In this document: piece after piece, positions 16,482-25,478 of the stretch
How positions within the stretch are numbered: position 1 is the stretch's first letter
How the letters are laid out: each line of letters begins with the position of its first letter
Assembly: GCF_003054195.1 (NCBI RefSeq)
Contig: NZ_QBKP01000001.1
Span: 372,001 to 436,000 of the forward strand
Direction: 5' to 3'
Source: Gemmobacter caeni
Lineage (GTDB): Bacteria > Pseudomonadota > Alphaproteobacteria > Rhodobacterales > Rhodobacteraceae
DNA length: 64,000 nt
Program-made: the position numbers and the translations under genes
The notes under the pieces: generated by a model
Database searches by the model: none
What the model was told of the DNA's origin: nothing
What the model saw: only the letters and a program-made list of their open reading frames with translations

Positions 16482-17828
16482 ATGTCCACGCTGCGCATCA
16501 ACACATCGCTTGTCGATGTCATCCAGAAGACGGTCGCCCAGATCGGCGCGAAACCCGGCCTTTACCTCCCCTCGCTCAAATATGCGGACCGGCTTGACCT
16601 GTTTGGTGATGTCATCGACGCCGTCACCCCACGCGTGACGCAGCTGTCCTCCACCAAGATCACGCTGGCTTTCAGCGCGGAGTCCAACTGGACGCTGAGC
16701 CTTGCCGGCAAGGGGATCAGCCCGGTCGGCAATATCCAGACCCTCATCGAAGCGATCCAGGATGGCGTGGCAAAGGGCGAGTTCGACAGCCTGACCCTGA
16801 AACAGGGCAAGACCACGCTGATGAACATTGATTTCTCGCCCACCGGCTACACGCTGAAAACCGGCACTGACACGCTGCGCATCACCGGCAGCCTGCCGGA
16901 TTCGATGGCTGACATTTATGCAATCGCCGCTGTCGTCGGCCAGATCGGCGATCTTGAGGACATGACGCCCAGCCAGCGCGAACAACTGGCCGATGCGCTG
17001 TCTGATTACGGCATCACCGGGCTGAGCCTTACCAACGCGACTCGCGAGGTGTTTTCGTTCAGCCTGACCGAAGACACGCTGGCGCTGAAGCTCTTTGGCT
17101 ATACGCTCCAGTTCGATGGCGTCTTCCCCACCAATTTCGGCGAGATGCTGACGGTGGGCTGGGATCTGCTGGCCCAGATGGGCGAAGACCCGGATCTGTC
17201 GTCCATCGCGGGGCTGGCGCTGGATGGCATGAAGCTGACCGCGCCCGACGGCACGACGCTGATGAACCTGACCGGCCCGCTCGACACTTCCGATCCCGGC
17301 CATATCGACCGCTTCGTGGTGGATGGCGTCCGCTCGCCGGTCGGGACGATCCTGATGTTCGATCCCACCGCCGAAGGGGATCGTGACAACGAACTGATCA
17401 TGGGCACCTGGGGCCGCGACAGCCTCAGCGGCAATGGCGGGCGCGACCATCTGATCGGCTACAAGGGCAACGACATGCTGTCCGGCGGCACGGGGGCGGA
17501 TACGCTGGTCGGCAGTCAGGGCAACGACAGCCTGTATGGCGGCAGCCAGAACGACCGGCTGGAAGGCGGCGTCGGGCGCGATGTGCTGACCGGCGGCAAG
17601 GGCGCCGATCATTTCGTGTTTGGCAATGGGTCTGGCCGCGACACGATCACCGACTACCGCGATGGCACTGACAAGATCGTGATCGGCTGGAGCCGCGCCG
17701 ACAGCTTCGCCGACCTGACGATCACCGACACGAGCCTTGGCGCCCGGATCACCGATGGCAAGAATATCGTCATTCTGCACGATGTTGCGGCTTCGGTTCT
17801 GGATGCAGGCGACTTCATCTTTGCCTGA
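16482..17828 (+). CDS. RTX-type calcium-binding repeat protein
   Basis: The 448-residue protein has no signal peptide. The N-terminal ~290 residues contain related beta segments (FDSLTLKQGKTTLMNI near residue 105 and DGMKLTAPDGTTLMNL near 248) without a family I can name. Residues about 305-385 hold six to seven RTX nonapeptides (GGTGADTLVGSQGNDSLYGG), followed by a typical RTX tail (ADHFVFGNGSGRDTITDY). Type I secretion and calcium-induced folding outside the cell are expected from family knowledge. The start is clear: AAGGAGGT lies six bases upstream of ATG 16482, an almost perfect ribosome site that suggests strong expression. Confidence 0.88.
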   Translation: MSTLRINTSLVDVIQKTVAQIGAKPGLYLPSLKYADRLDLFGDVIDAVTPRVTQLSSTKITLAFSAESNWTLSLAGKGISPVGNIQTLIEAIQDGVAKGEFDSLTLKQGKTTLMNIDFSPTGYTLKTGTDTLRITGSLPDSMADIYAIAAVVGQIGDLEDMTPSQREQLADALSDYGITGLSLTNATREVFSFSLTEDTLALKLFGYTLQFDGVFPTNFGEMLTVGWDLLAQMGEDPDLSSIAGLALDGMKLTAPDGTTLMNLTGPLDTSDPGHIDRFVVDGVRSPVGTILMFDPTAEGDRDNELIMGTWGRDSLSGNGGRDHLIGYKGNDMLSGGTGADTLVGSQGNDSLYGGSQNDRLEGGVGRDVLTGGKGADHFVFGNGSGRDTITDYRDGTDKIVIGWSRADSFADLTITDTSLGARITDGKNIVILHDVAASVLDAGDFIFA

Positions 17829-17851
17829 AACCCCCGGCGGGGCGGCCCCGC

Positions 17852-17880
17852 GCAGGGGCCCCCCGCCCCTGCGGCGTTTT
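17852..17880 (+). terminator. Terminator-like hairpin after the RTX gene
   Basis: GCAGGGGC (17852-17859) pairs with GCCCCTGC (17865-17872) around five C residues, followed shortly by GTTTT. It lies 24 bases beyond the RTX stop codon. Confidence 0.65.
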
Positions 17881-18016
17881 CCGCCAATACCGGCCTCGGG
17901 CCTTTTCTCGACCCCGTCCTGCGTCTATGCTAATGCCATTCCGGCGGCAGGGCAGTTGCCGCAACGAGCGAATGAAGCGCAGCCCGGCAGAAGGCGCGCC
18001 ATAATGAGGGTTAGGA

Positions 18017-18898
18017 ATGGCACGAGCAGCGGTCGGACATCTGGTCATGGCGGTGGTTTCCGTCGGTCTTCTGACAGCCTGTGAAGCAGGCAAGAATCCT
18101 TTCGCCCCGAAACCGAAGCCGGAGGTCGCGGCCACCGGCAGCGGAGAAAGCCCGGCGGCGACCTCGGTCAAGCTGGTCGACCGCGATGTCGAGGCGCCCG
18201 AGATCTTTCAGACCACCGATACGGCGCTCTGGGATGGTCGTCCCTCACTGGGCGGCGTCTGGGTGGCCTCGCCCGATGCGAAAGACCCGGAGCGGGTGAT
18301 CCTGCGCAATCCGGCGAACGGCAAATTCGTCATCGGGGCGCTGTTCCGCCGCGAACGTGACAATCCGGGGCCGAAGCTGCAAATTTCCTCCGATGCCGCT
18401 GCCGCGCTGGGGCTTCTGGCCGGGCAGCCCGGCAAGATCAACGTGACCGCCCTGCGCCGCGACGAGGCGCCGACGCAGACCGATGCGTCGAAGCCGATCC
18501 TTGACGCCGCCGAAACCGTGGCAGCGGAACAGCCCGCAGCCCCCGCGCCCGTTGCAGGGGCCAAGCCGATCGCGGGCGCGCCCGTCACCGCGCAGCCGCT
18601 GGACAAACCGGCAGCCGCCGCTGCGGCCCCGGCCGCGAAACCGGCGGCCCCGGCGGCCAAGGCAGCCCCCAAGGGCAAGACCACGACGATCCAGATCGGG
18701 ATCTTCTCGGTCGAGGCCAATGCCAAACGCGCCGCCGATGCGCTTGGCAAGGCCGGTGTCTCGGCCAGCATCAAGCCCGGCCAGACCCAGGGCAAGGCAC
18801 ACTGGTCGGTCACTGCCTCGGGCAGTGGCGACCGCACCGCCCTTCTGAACAAGGTCAAGGGGCTGGGCTTCGCCGACGCCTATCTTCTGTCGAAATGA
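18017..18898 (+). CDS. SPOR-domain lipoprotein
   Basis: The 293-residue protein has a lipoprotein signal ending LLTAC (cysteine 22). A folded block at about residues 70-145 (GGVWVASPDAKDPERVILRN, ALFRRERDNPGPKLQISSDAA) resembles the DPBB part of RlpA-type proteins, and an Ala/Pro-rich linker leads to a C-terminal SPOR domain (TTIQIGIFSVEANAKRAADALGKAG). SPOR domains bind denuded peptidoglycan at division sites. Upstream of the D,D-carboxypeptidase gene, it fits a cell-wall role in the periplasm, anchored to the outer membrane. The DPBB assignment is tentative and lytic activity is not shown. Confidence 0.85.
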   Translation: MARAAVGHLVMAVVSVGLLTACEAGKNPFAPKPKPEVAATGSGESPAATSVKLVDRDVEAPEIFQTTDTALWDGRPSLGGVWVASPDAKDPERVILRNPANGKFVIGALFRRERDNPGPKLQISSDAAAALGLLAGQPGKINVTALRRDEAPTQTDASKPILDAAETVAAEQPAAPAPVAGAKPIAGAPVTAQPLDKPAAAAAAPAAKPAAPAAKAAPKGKTTTIQIGIFSVEANAKRAADALGKAGVSASIKPGQTQGKAHWSVTASGSGDRTALLNKVKGLGFADAYLLSK

Positions 18899-18915
18899 CC
18901 GCCTGACACACACGC

Positions 18916-18938
18916 GGCGCCCGCCCGATGCGGGCGCC
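18916..18938 (+). terminator. GC hairpin between SPOR lipoprotein and carboxypeptidase genes
   Basis: GGCGCCCGC and GCGGGCGCC form a 9-base stem around CCGAT. No T run follows, so it may reduce rather than stop read-through into the next gene. Confidence 0.5.
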
Positions 18939-18959
18939 CCCAGACCACGGATCGCTGCC

Positions 18960-20111
18960 ATGATGAAACCGCTTCGCCTCGCCCTTGCGCTCCTTCTGCT
19001 TTCGGCGCCTGCGCAGGCGTTCGAAACCCAGGCCCGCGCGGCATGGGTCTATGACATGACGACCCATACCGTTCTGATGGACAAGGATGCCGACGAGCCG
19101 CTTCCGCCGGCCTCGATGTCCAAGCTCATGACCATCAACATGCTGTTCGAGGCGCTGCGCGACGGGCGCGTGCAGTTGTCGACGCCTTTCGCCGTGTCGT
19201 CGCGCGCCAAGGCGATGCAGGGGTCGACCATGTTCCTCAACGAACGCGACCGCCCGACGGTCGAGGAACTGATCCATGGCATGATCATCAATTCGGGCAA
19301 TGATGCCTGCGTGGTGGTGGCCGAGGGTCTGGCGGGCACGGAAGAGGCCTTCGCGCGCCAGATGACCGAACGCGCCGCCGCGCTGGGAATGGAAAATTCG
19401 CATTTTGCCAATTCCAGCGGCTGGCCCGACCCGAACCAGCGCATGAGCATGGAGGATCTGGGCATCCTTGCCGTGCGGCTGATCAGCGAATTTCCCGAAT
19501 ATTACCCGATCTTCGCGCAAACCGAGTTTGATTATCAGGAGCGTTCGCCCGCCAACCGCTTCAACCGCAATCCGCTGCTGAAACTGAACATCGGCGCGGA
19601 CGGGCTGAAGACCGGGCATACTGCCGAGGCGGGCTATGGCCTTGTCGGTTCGGCCAAGCAGGGTGACCGCCGCATCGTCTTCACGATCACCGGCCTGCCG
19701 AGCGACAAGGCCCGCGCCGAAGAGGCAGAGCGGATCGTGAACTGGGCCTTCCGGCAGTTTTCGATGAAGACCGTGGTGAAATCGGGCGTGCGCATTGCCG
19801 AGGCCGATGTCTGGATGGGCGAGCAGGCCCGCGTGGGCCTTGTGGCCGCCGAGGATGTCACCCGCCTGGTGCCCGCGCTGGCGCAGGACACCATGACGGC
19901 CGAGGTGGTCTATTCCGGCCCGGTCAAGGCACCGATCACGGCCGGGCAGAAGGTCGCCGATCTGGTGATCCACATTCCCGACCTGCCGGATGCGCGGATC
20001 CCGCTGGTGGCTGAAACCGATGTCGCCAATGCGGGCTTCGCGCAGCGGATGCTGGGCGCCGCCAGGGTACTGATCTCGCGCGCCCTGCCCGCCGACAGCC
20101 CCGCGAGCTGA
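18960..20111 (+). CDS. D-alanyl-D-alanine carboxypeptidase (PBP5/6-like)
   Basis: The 383-residue precursor has a signal peptide ending PAQA (residue 20) and all three penicillin-binding motifs: SMSK at 52-55, SGN at 112-114 and KTG at 217-219. It removes the terminal D-alanine from peptidoglycan stem peptides in the periplasm. The C-terminal ~110 residues match the beta-rich PBP5 C-terminal domain; a clear terminal amphipathic anchor is hard to see, although ARVLISRAL could serve. ATG codons occur at 18960 and 18963. The stop overlaps the start of tmk (TGATG). Confidence 0.93.
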   Translation: MMKPLRLALALLLLSAPAQAFETQARAAWVYDMTTHTVLMDKDADEPLPPASMSKLMTINMLFEALRDGRVQLSTPFAVSSRAKAMQGSTMFLNERDRPTVEELIHGMIINSGNDACVVVAEGLAGTEEAFARQMTERAAALGMENSHFANSSGWPDPNQRMSMEDLGILAVRLISEFPEYYPIFAQTEFDYQERSPANRFNRNPLLKLNIGADGLKTGHTAEAGYGLVGSAKQGDRRIVFTITGLPSDKARAEEAERIVNWAFRQFSMKTVVKSGVRIAEADVWMGEQARVGLVAAEDVTRLVPALAQDTMTAEVVYSGPVKAPITAGQKVADLVIHIPDLPDARIPLVAETDVANAGFAQRMLGAARVLISRALPADSPAS

Positions 20112-20725
20112 TGCCGGGACGGTTCATCAGTTTCGAGGGCATTGACGGCTCGGGCAAAAGCACGCAGGCGCGGCTGCTGACCGATGCTTTGCGCGCGCGT
20201 GGCCAGTCGGTCGTGCTGACGCGCGAGCCGGGCGGCAGCCCCGGCGCCGAAGAAATCCGCCGTCTGGTGCTGGAGGGCAACCCCGACCGCTGGTCGGCGG
20301 AAACCGAGTTGCTGCTGTTCACCGCCGCCCGCCGCGACCATCTGGAAAAGACCATCCGCCCGGCTCTGGCGCGGGATGAGACCGTGATCACCGACCGCTT
20401 CGCCGACAGCACCCGGATGTATCAGGGCATCTCGCGCGGGGATCTGGCGGCTGTGGTCGACCAGTTGCACCGGCTGATGATCGGGGTGGAACCCGATCTG
20501 ACGCTGCTGATCGACATTGACCCGGAGGTCGGCCTGTCGCGTGCCGTGGCGCGGCAAGGGGCGGAACAGCGGTTCGAGGATATGGGGCTGGATCTGCAAC
20601 GCCGGATGCGCGCCGGGTTCCTTGCGCTGGCGGCGGCCCATCCGGGCCGCTTTCGCGTGATCGACGGCGCCCGCGATCCGCAGGCGGTGGCCGCCGATGT
20701 GCTGGCCGCCGTGACGGGGGGCTGA
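20111..20725 (+). CDS. tmk: Thymidylate kinase
   Basis: The 204-residue enzyme phosphorylates dTMP to dTDP with ATP in the cytoplasm. The P-loop is FEGIDGSGKST near residue 8, LTREPGGSPGAEEIR carries the nucleotide-binding arginine, and TDRFADST is the usual D-R-(Y/F/W) motif. Length is normal. It overlaps the carboxypeptidase stop codon by one base and is followed two bases later by holB, an association of tmk and holB seen widely in bacteria. Confidence 0.96.
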   Translation: MPGRFISFEGIDGSGKSTQARLLTDALRARGQSVVLTREPGGSPGAEEIRRLVLEGNPDRWSAETELLLFTAARRDHLEKTIRPALARDETVITDRFADSTRMYQGISRGDLAAVVDQLHRLMIGVEPDLTLLIDIDPEVGLSRAVARQGAEQRFEDMGLDLQRRMRAGFLALAAAHPGRFRVIDGARDPQAVAADVLAAVTGG

Positions 20726-20726
20726 C

Positions 20727-21857
20727 ATGCCCTCGGTCTTTCTGGACGACTTTCCCGAACCCGACCGGATCGAGGGTGCCCCCCATCCGCGCGAGACCGC
20801 GCATCTTTACGGCCACGCGGCGGCACAGGCGGATTTCCTCGCTTCCTATCGGGCGGGACGGCTGCACCATGCCTGGCTGATCACCGGGCCGCGGGGCCTT
20901 GGCAAGGCGACGCTGGCCTGGAAGCTCGCGCGCTTCCTGCTGGCCACGCCCGCCGATGACGGCGGCATGTTCGCCCCGCCCCCGCCCGAGACGCTGGACA
21001 TTCCAGCCGACCACCCGGTCGCCCGGCGCATGGCGGCGCTGTCGGAGCCCCGGCTTTACCTGCTGCGGCGGGGCCTGAACGAAAGCGAAAAGGCGGTGGC
21101 GCAGGATATTCTGGTGAAGGAAGTCCGGCTGCTGAAGGAATATTTCGCGCTTTCCGCCGCCGATGGCGGCCGCCGCGTCGCCATCGTGGACAGCGCCGAC
21201 GACATGAACGTCTCGGCCGCCAATGCGCTGCTGAAGCTCTTGGAAGAGCCGCCGGGCAATGTGACCTTCTTCCTGATCTCGCATCAGCCCTCGCGGCTCT
21301 TGCCCACCATCCGCTCACGCTGCCGCGAATTGCGTCTGTCGCCGCTGGCGGCGGGCGACATGGCCGCCGCGCTGGATCAGGCGGGCACCGCCATTGACGA
21401 CGCTCAGGCCATGGCGGAACTTGCCGGCGGCTCGGTCGGCGAGGCGCTGCGGATGATCCACCTCGACGGGCTGGAGCTTTACGGCAAGCTCGTCACCCTG
21501 CTGGGCGCCCTGCCCCGGATGGACCGGCCGCGCCTTCTGACGCTGGCGGAGACCGGCACCGGCAAGGGGAACGAGGCGAAGTTCGACCTGATGGTGTCGC
21601 TGATCGACCTCATGCTCGCACGTCTGGCGCGGGCGGGCACGCTGGGCATGACACCGCCCGAGGCCGCACAGGGCGAAGCCGCGCTGCTGGCCCGCCTGTC
21701 GCCCGACCCCTGGGCCGCGCGGGCATGGGCCGACCTTGCGCAAAGCCTGTCGGCGCGGGCACGGCGCGGCAAGGCGGTCAACCTTGACCCTGCCGCGCTT
21801 CTCATGGATATGTTCCTTCAGATCGAACAGACGGCGGCCATGCTCGCCGCAAGGTGA
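20727..21857 (+). CDS. holB: DNA polymerase III subunit delta'
   Basis: The 376-residue clamp-loader subunit has an AAA+ core with LHHAWLITGPRGLGKATLAW near residue 45 (a modified P-loop, as usual for delta'), IVDSADDMNVSAANALLKLLEEP (Walker B region) and the sensor stretch PTIRSRCRELRL. It helps load the sliding clamp during replication. It follows tmk directly. The zinc-binding module between Walker A and B that is present in many homologues is replaced by a proline-rich stretch, which I believe is usual in this group. Confidence 0.94.
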   Translation: MPSVFLDDFPEPDRIEGAPHPRETAHLYGHAAAQADFLASYRAGRLHHAWLITGPRGLGKATLAWKLARFLLATPADDGGMFAPPPPETLDIPADHPVARRMAALSEPRLYLLRRGLNESEKAVAQDILVKEVRLLKEYFALSAADGGRRVAIVDSADDMNVSAANALLKLLEEPPGNVTFFLISHQPSRLLPTIRSRCRELRLSPLAAGDMAAALDQAGTAIDDAQAMAELAGGSVGEALRMIHLDGLELYGKLVTLLGALPRMDRPRLLTLAETGTGKGNEAKFDLMVSLIDLMLARLARAGTLGMTPPEAAQGEAALLARLSPDPWAARAWADLAQSLSARARRGKAVNLDPAALLMDMFLQIEQTAAMLAAR

Positions 21858-21860
21858 CGC

Positions 21861-22661
21861 ATGACCCTGCCCGAAATCGTAGACAGCCATTGTCACCTCG
21901 ACTTCCCGGATTTCGAGGGTGAACTGCCGCGCATCATCGACGCGGCCCGCGCCGCCGGGGTGCGCCGCATGGTGACAATCTGCACCCGGCTGAAGAACGA
22001 GCCCCGCGTCCGCGCCATCGCCGAGGCGCATGACGGCGTATTCTATGCCGCAGGCACCCATCCGATGAGCGCGGCGGAAGAACCTATGGCGACGCTGGAC
22101 GAGTTGATCGCGCTGGCCGCGCATCCGAAATTCGTGGGCATCGGCGAGACGGGCCTTGATTACCATTACACCGCCGACAGCGCCGAGGTGCAGAAGACTT
22201 CGCTGCGTCTCCATATCCGGGCGGCCCAGGAAACCGGGTTGCCGCTCATCATCCATTCCCGCGCGGCGGATGACGACATGGCGCAGATCCTGACCGAAGG
22301 CTTCCGCGAAAAGCCCTATGCCTGCGTCATGCACTGCTTTTCCTCCAGCGCGGAACTGGCGCGGGCGACGCTGGATCTGGGGTTTTACCTCTCGATGTCC
22401 GGCATCGCCACCTTCCCCAAAAGCCAGGAGCTGCGCGACATCTTCGCTGCCGCGCCGCTGGACCGCATCCTATTGGAAACCGACAGCCCCTATCTGGCCC
22501 CGGTGCCCTATCGCGGCAAGCGCAATGAACCGGCCTATACTGCCTTCACCGCCAGGACCGGCGCGCACCTGTTTGGCCTGACCGAAGCCGAGTTTGCCGC
22601 CGCCACAACCGCCAATTTCGACCGGCTGTTCCGCAAGGCCCGTGTGAGCGAGGCCGCCTGA
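21861..22661 (+). CDS. tatD: TatD family metal-dependent DNase/hydrolase
   Basis: The 266-residue TIM-barrel protein has the metal ligands in DSHCHLDF (residues 8-15), GETGLDYH, HSRAADDD, MHCFSS and ETDSPYLAP. TatD proteins are cytoplasmic 3'-5' exonucleases implicated in DNA quality control; the physiological substrate varies. It starts three bases after holB and overlaps the next gene by one base, so it belongs to the tmk-holB-tatD group found in many bacteria. Confidence 0.93.
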   Translation: MTLPEIVDSHCHLDFPDFEGELPRIIDAARAAGVRRMVTICTRLKNEPRVRAIAEAHDGVFYAAGTHPMSAAEEPMATLDELIALAAHPKFVGIGETGLDYHYTADSAEVQKTSLRLHIRAAQETGLPLIIHSRAADDDMAQILTEGFREKPYACVMHCFSSSAELARATLDLGFYLSMSGIATFPKSQELRDIFAAAPLDRILLETDSPYLAPVPYRGKRNEPAYTAFTARTGAHLFGLTEAEFAAATTANFDRLFRKARVSEAA

Positions 22662-23455
22662 TGCATCGCTTCACCATCCTCGGCTGCGGATCGTCGGGCG
22701 GCGTGCCGCGCATCGGGGGCGACTGGGGCGACTGTGATCCGATGAACCCGAAGAACCGCCGCCGCCGCTGTTCCATGCTGGTGGAACGGATCGGGCCGGA
22801 GGGCACGACACGGGTGCTGATCGACACCTCGCCCGACATGCGCGAACAACTGCTGGATGCGGGCGTCGGCACGCTGGATGCGGTGGTCTTCACCCATTCA
22901 CATGCCGACCATGTGCATGGCATCGACGACCTGCGCCAGATCGTGTTCAACCTGCGCCGCCGCCTGCCGGTCTGGGCTGACGGGCCGACGCAGGGCGCGC
23001 TGATCGACCGTTTCGGCTATGCCTTCGTACAGCCCGCAGGCTCGCCCTATCCGCCGATCCTGGACCTGAACACCATCGACGGCGATTTCACCATCGACGG
23101 CGCGGGCGGGCCGATTGTGCTGACCCCGTTCCTCGCCGATCACGGTTCCATCGACGCGCTGGGGTTCCGTATCGGCGGGCTGGCCTATCTGCCCGATGCC
23201 GTGGCGATCCCCGAGGCCAGCTGGCCTGCGCTGGCGGGGCTGGAGATCTGGGTGCTGGACGCGCTGCGCCGCAAGCCGCACCCCACTCATGCCCATCTGG
23301 CGCTGGCGCTGGAATGGATGACCCGTGCCGCGCCCCGGCGCGGCGTGCTGACCAACATGCATCTCGACCTTGATTACGAAACGCTGGCGGCCGAATTGCC
23401 GCCGCATATTGAACCCGCCTTCGACGGTATGGTTCTGGAGCTTCCTGACATATGA
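22661..23455 (+). CDS. MBL-fold metallo-hydrolase (PhnP-like)
   Basis: The 264-residue metallo-beta-lactamase fold protein has the metal motif FTHSHADHVHGIDDLR and an opening ILGCGSSGGVPRIGGDWGDC, as in the PhnP/cyclic phosphodiesterase branch. The adjacent CDPMNPKNRRRRCSMLV contains two cysteines typical of the group. Conserved placement after tatD is well known in alphaproteobacteria, but the substrate of these copies has not been established as far as I know. It overlaps the AEC transporter start by four bases (ATGA). Confidence 0.88.
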   Translation: MHRFTILGCGSSGGVPRIGGDWGDCDPMNPKNRRRRCSMLVERIGPEGTTRVLIDTSPDMREQLLDAGVGTLDAVVFTHSHADHVHGIDDLRQIVFNLRRRLPVWADGPTQGALIDRFGYAFVQPAGSPYPPILDLNTIDGDFTIDGAGGPIVLTPFLADHGSIDALGFRIGGLAYLPDAVAIPEASWPALAGLEIWVLDALRRKPHPTHAHLALALEWMTRAAPRRGVLTNMHLDLDYETLAAELPPHIEPAFDGMVLELPDI

Positions 23456-24387
23456 GCGCCCTTCTCGACGTCATCATGCCGGTCTTTCTGGTCATCGGGG
23501 GGGGCTGGCTGGCGGCGCGGGCGAAGCTGTTCAGCGATGCGGCCGTTGACGGGCTGATGCGGTTTGCACAGACCTTCGCGGTGCCGGTGCTGCTGTTCCT
23601 GTCAATCTCGCGGCTGGACCTGTCGGCGGCCTATGACATCGGCCTGTTCATCAGCTTCTATGCCGGGGCCTTTGCGGCCTTCGGCCTTGGCATCCTTGGC
23701 GCGCGTCTGCTGGGGCGGCCCGGCACCGATGCTGTGGCCATCGGTTTTGCCTGCCTGTTTTCCAACTCGCTGCTGCTGGGCCTGCCGATCACCGAACGCG
23801 CCTATGGCACTGATGCGCTGGCGGCAAACTACGCCATCATCTCGATCCACTCGCCGCTGCTTTACGCAACCGGCATCACGGTGATGGAACTGACGCGTAG
23901 CCATGGCCAGGGCCTGCCTGCAGGGCGGCTGGCGCGGCAGGTGCTGCGCGCGATCTTCTCGCAGCCCATGGTGCTGGGTATCTGTGCCGGGTTTTTCGTC
24001 AATCTGACCGGCCTGCCGCTGCCCGATTTCGCATGGTCGGCGCTGAAGATGATCGGCGGCGCGGCGATCCCGACAGCGCTGTTCGGGCTGGGTGGCGTTC
24101 TTTATCGCTACCGCCCCGAGGGGGACGGCCGTGCCATCGCGCTGGTCGTCGGGCTGTCGCTGCTGCTGCATCCGGCGATCACCTGGCTGCTGGGCAGCAA
24201 GGTTTTCGGCCTGTCCGTCGAGCAACTGCGCTCGGCGGTGGTGACCAGTTCGATGGCGCCGGGGGTGAATGCCTATCTGTTCGCGCATCTCTACGGCGTG
24301 GCGAAACGGGTGAATGCCTCGGCTGTGCTGCTGGCCACCGCCGCCTCCATCGGAACGATCTGGATGTGGCTGCATATCCTGCCGTGA
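23452..24387 (+). CDS. AEC family transporter
   Basis: The 311-residue inner-membrane protein has about ten hydrophobic segments and the repeated half-structure of the auxin efflux carrier/malonate family, including the polar break PLLYATGITVMEL and the C-terminal MAPGVNAYLFAHLYGVAKRV. Such proteins move small organic acids or related compounds; the substrate is not predictable. It is the last gene of the plus-strand run, coupled to the MBL gene, and is followed by a strong terminator. Confidence 0.88.
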   Translation: MSALLDVIMPVFLVIGGGWLAARAKLFSDAAVDGLMRFAQTFAVPVLLFLSISRLDLSAAYDIGLFISFYAGAFAAFGLGILGARLLGRPGTDAVAIGFACLFSNSLLLGLPITERAYGTDALAANYAIISIHSPLLYATGITVMELTRSHGQGLPAGRLARQVLRAIFSQPMVLGICAGFFVNLTGLPLPDFAWSALKMIGGAAIPTALFGLGGVLYRYRPEGDGRAIALVVGLSLLLHPAITWLLGSKVFGLSVEQLRSAVVTSSMAPGVNAYLFAHLYGVAKRVNASAVLLATAASIGTIWMWLHILP

Positions 24388-24405
24388 TCCCGGGAAATCA
24401 GAATG

Positions 24406-24432
24406 AAAAAGGGGGCCGCATGGCCCCCTTTC
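24406..24432. terminator. Strong bidirectional terminator
   Basis: AAAGGGGGCC (24408-24417) and GGCCCCCTTT (24422-24431) form a perfect 10-base stem with a GCAT loop between A and T runs. It separates the convergent AEC and ABC permease genes. Confidence 0.92.
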
Positions 24433-24451
24433 TGCATTCCTGACACCCGGA

Positions 24452-25390
24452 TTACTGCGGGGTGACGCCCCGGATCCGCTCCGACCGGCGGCGCAGCAGT
24501 TCCACCGTGGCCAGCAGGGCAATCGAGATCAGCACAAGGATGGTTGCCACCGACAGGATGGCCGGGCTGATTGCCTCGCGGATCCCGTTCCACATCTGGC
24601 GCGGGATGGTCTGCTGGTCGGGACCGGCGATAAACAGCACCGCCACCACCTCGTCAAACGAGGTCACGAAGGCAAACAGCGCACCCGAGATCACACCCGG
24701 CAGGATCAGCGGCAGGACCACCTTGAAGAAGGTACGCGAGGGCGACGCGCCCAGCGAGGCGGCAGCGCGGCTCAGCGACTGGTCGAAACCGATCAGCGTC
24801 GCTGTCACGGTGATGATGACAAAGGGAATACCAAGTGTGGCATGGGCCAGCACGACGCCGGTATAGGTGGAGGTCAGCCGCCCGCATTCGAAGCCAAGCA
24901 TGGAACAGGGGTTCGAATAGAAGAAGAACAGGCCGGTGGCGATAATGATGATCGGCACGATCATCGGCGAGATCAGAACCGCCATGATCAGCCGCCGATA
25001 AGGCATTTCGGACCGCGACAGACCAAGCGCCGCCAGCGTCCCCAGAACGGTCGCGACAATGGTTGACCAGAAGCCGATGATGACCGAGTTTTTTGCGGCC
25101 TTCACCCAGGCGGCATTGGCCCAGACATCTTCCCACCAGCTGCTGTCGCGCGGGGCATCCGGTGCGACCATGCCGTGCGTCAGCAGAAGGTCATACCAGC
25201 GCAGGCTGTAGCCCTCGGGGTCGAAGGTCAGCATCTTCTGCGTGAAGGTGAAATAGGGCTCGGCGTTGAAGCTGAGCGGCATGACGATCAGTATGGGCGA
25301 AATCAGGAAGACGAAGATCGCCACGCAGATGACGTGGTAGGTGTAATACCACAGGCGTTCCAGCGGATCGGCATAGACGGGAAGAGCCAT
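24452..25390 (-). CDS. ABC transporter permease, PotC-like
   Basis: The 312-residue protein has six to seven membrane segments and the EAA-loop motif AAASLGASPSRTFFKVVLP that contacts the ATPase. It is the second permease of a polyamine-type (COG1177) importer, encoded last in the four-gene set. A periplasmic stretch of about 60 residues after the first helix (NAEPYFTFTQKMLTF to KAAKNSV) is longer than in E. coli PotC. The start ATG has GGAG upstream. The 88-base gap from the other permease gene holds a copy of the dispersed hairpin element. Confidence 0.9.
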   Translation of the reverse strand: MALPVYADPLERLWYYTYHVICVAIFVFLISPILIVMPLSFNAEPYFTFTQKMLTFDPEGYSLRWYDLLLTHGMVAPDAPRDSSWWEDVWANAAWVKAAKNSVIIGFWSTIVATVLGTLAALGLSRSEMPYRRLIMAVLISPMIVPIIIIATGLFFFYSNPCSMLGFECGRLTSTYTGVVLAHATLGIPFVIITVTATLIGFDQSLSRAAASLGASPSRTFFKVVLPLILPGVISGALFAFVTSFDEVVAVLFIAGPDQQTIPRQMWNGIREAISPAILSVATILVLISIALLATVELLRRRSERIRGVTPQ

Positions 25391-25413
25391 CGGTTTCTCC
25401 TCGGGCCGGATCG

Positions 25414-25463
25414 CCGGGGGCGCTGCCCCCGGACCCCCGGGATATTTGGACCAGGATAAAGGG
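25414..25463 (-). repeat. Dispersed 3' hairpin element, copy A
   Basis: Read along the transcribed strand after the PotB-like gene, this has CCCTTTATCCTGG, then CAAATATCCCGGGGGT, then an 8-base hairpin CCGGGGGC/GCCCCCGG with AGC loop. It matches copies B and C at 34411-34477 and 54934-55004. Here it lies inside an operon, between two permease genes. Confidence 0.7.
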
Positions 25464-25478
25464 AGGCGCGGGGGCGCC

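Noticed and set aside
16433-16522. Extension of the minus-strand exported protein to ATG 16522
   Set aside because: It would cover the near-perfect ribosome site and start codon of the divergent RTX gene.
14492-16597. 701-codon plus-strand frame across selO and the hypothetical exported gene
   Set aside because: It is the antisense of selO, whose motifs are unmistakable; residues are Arg/His/Gln-rich as in shadow frames.
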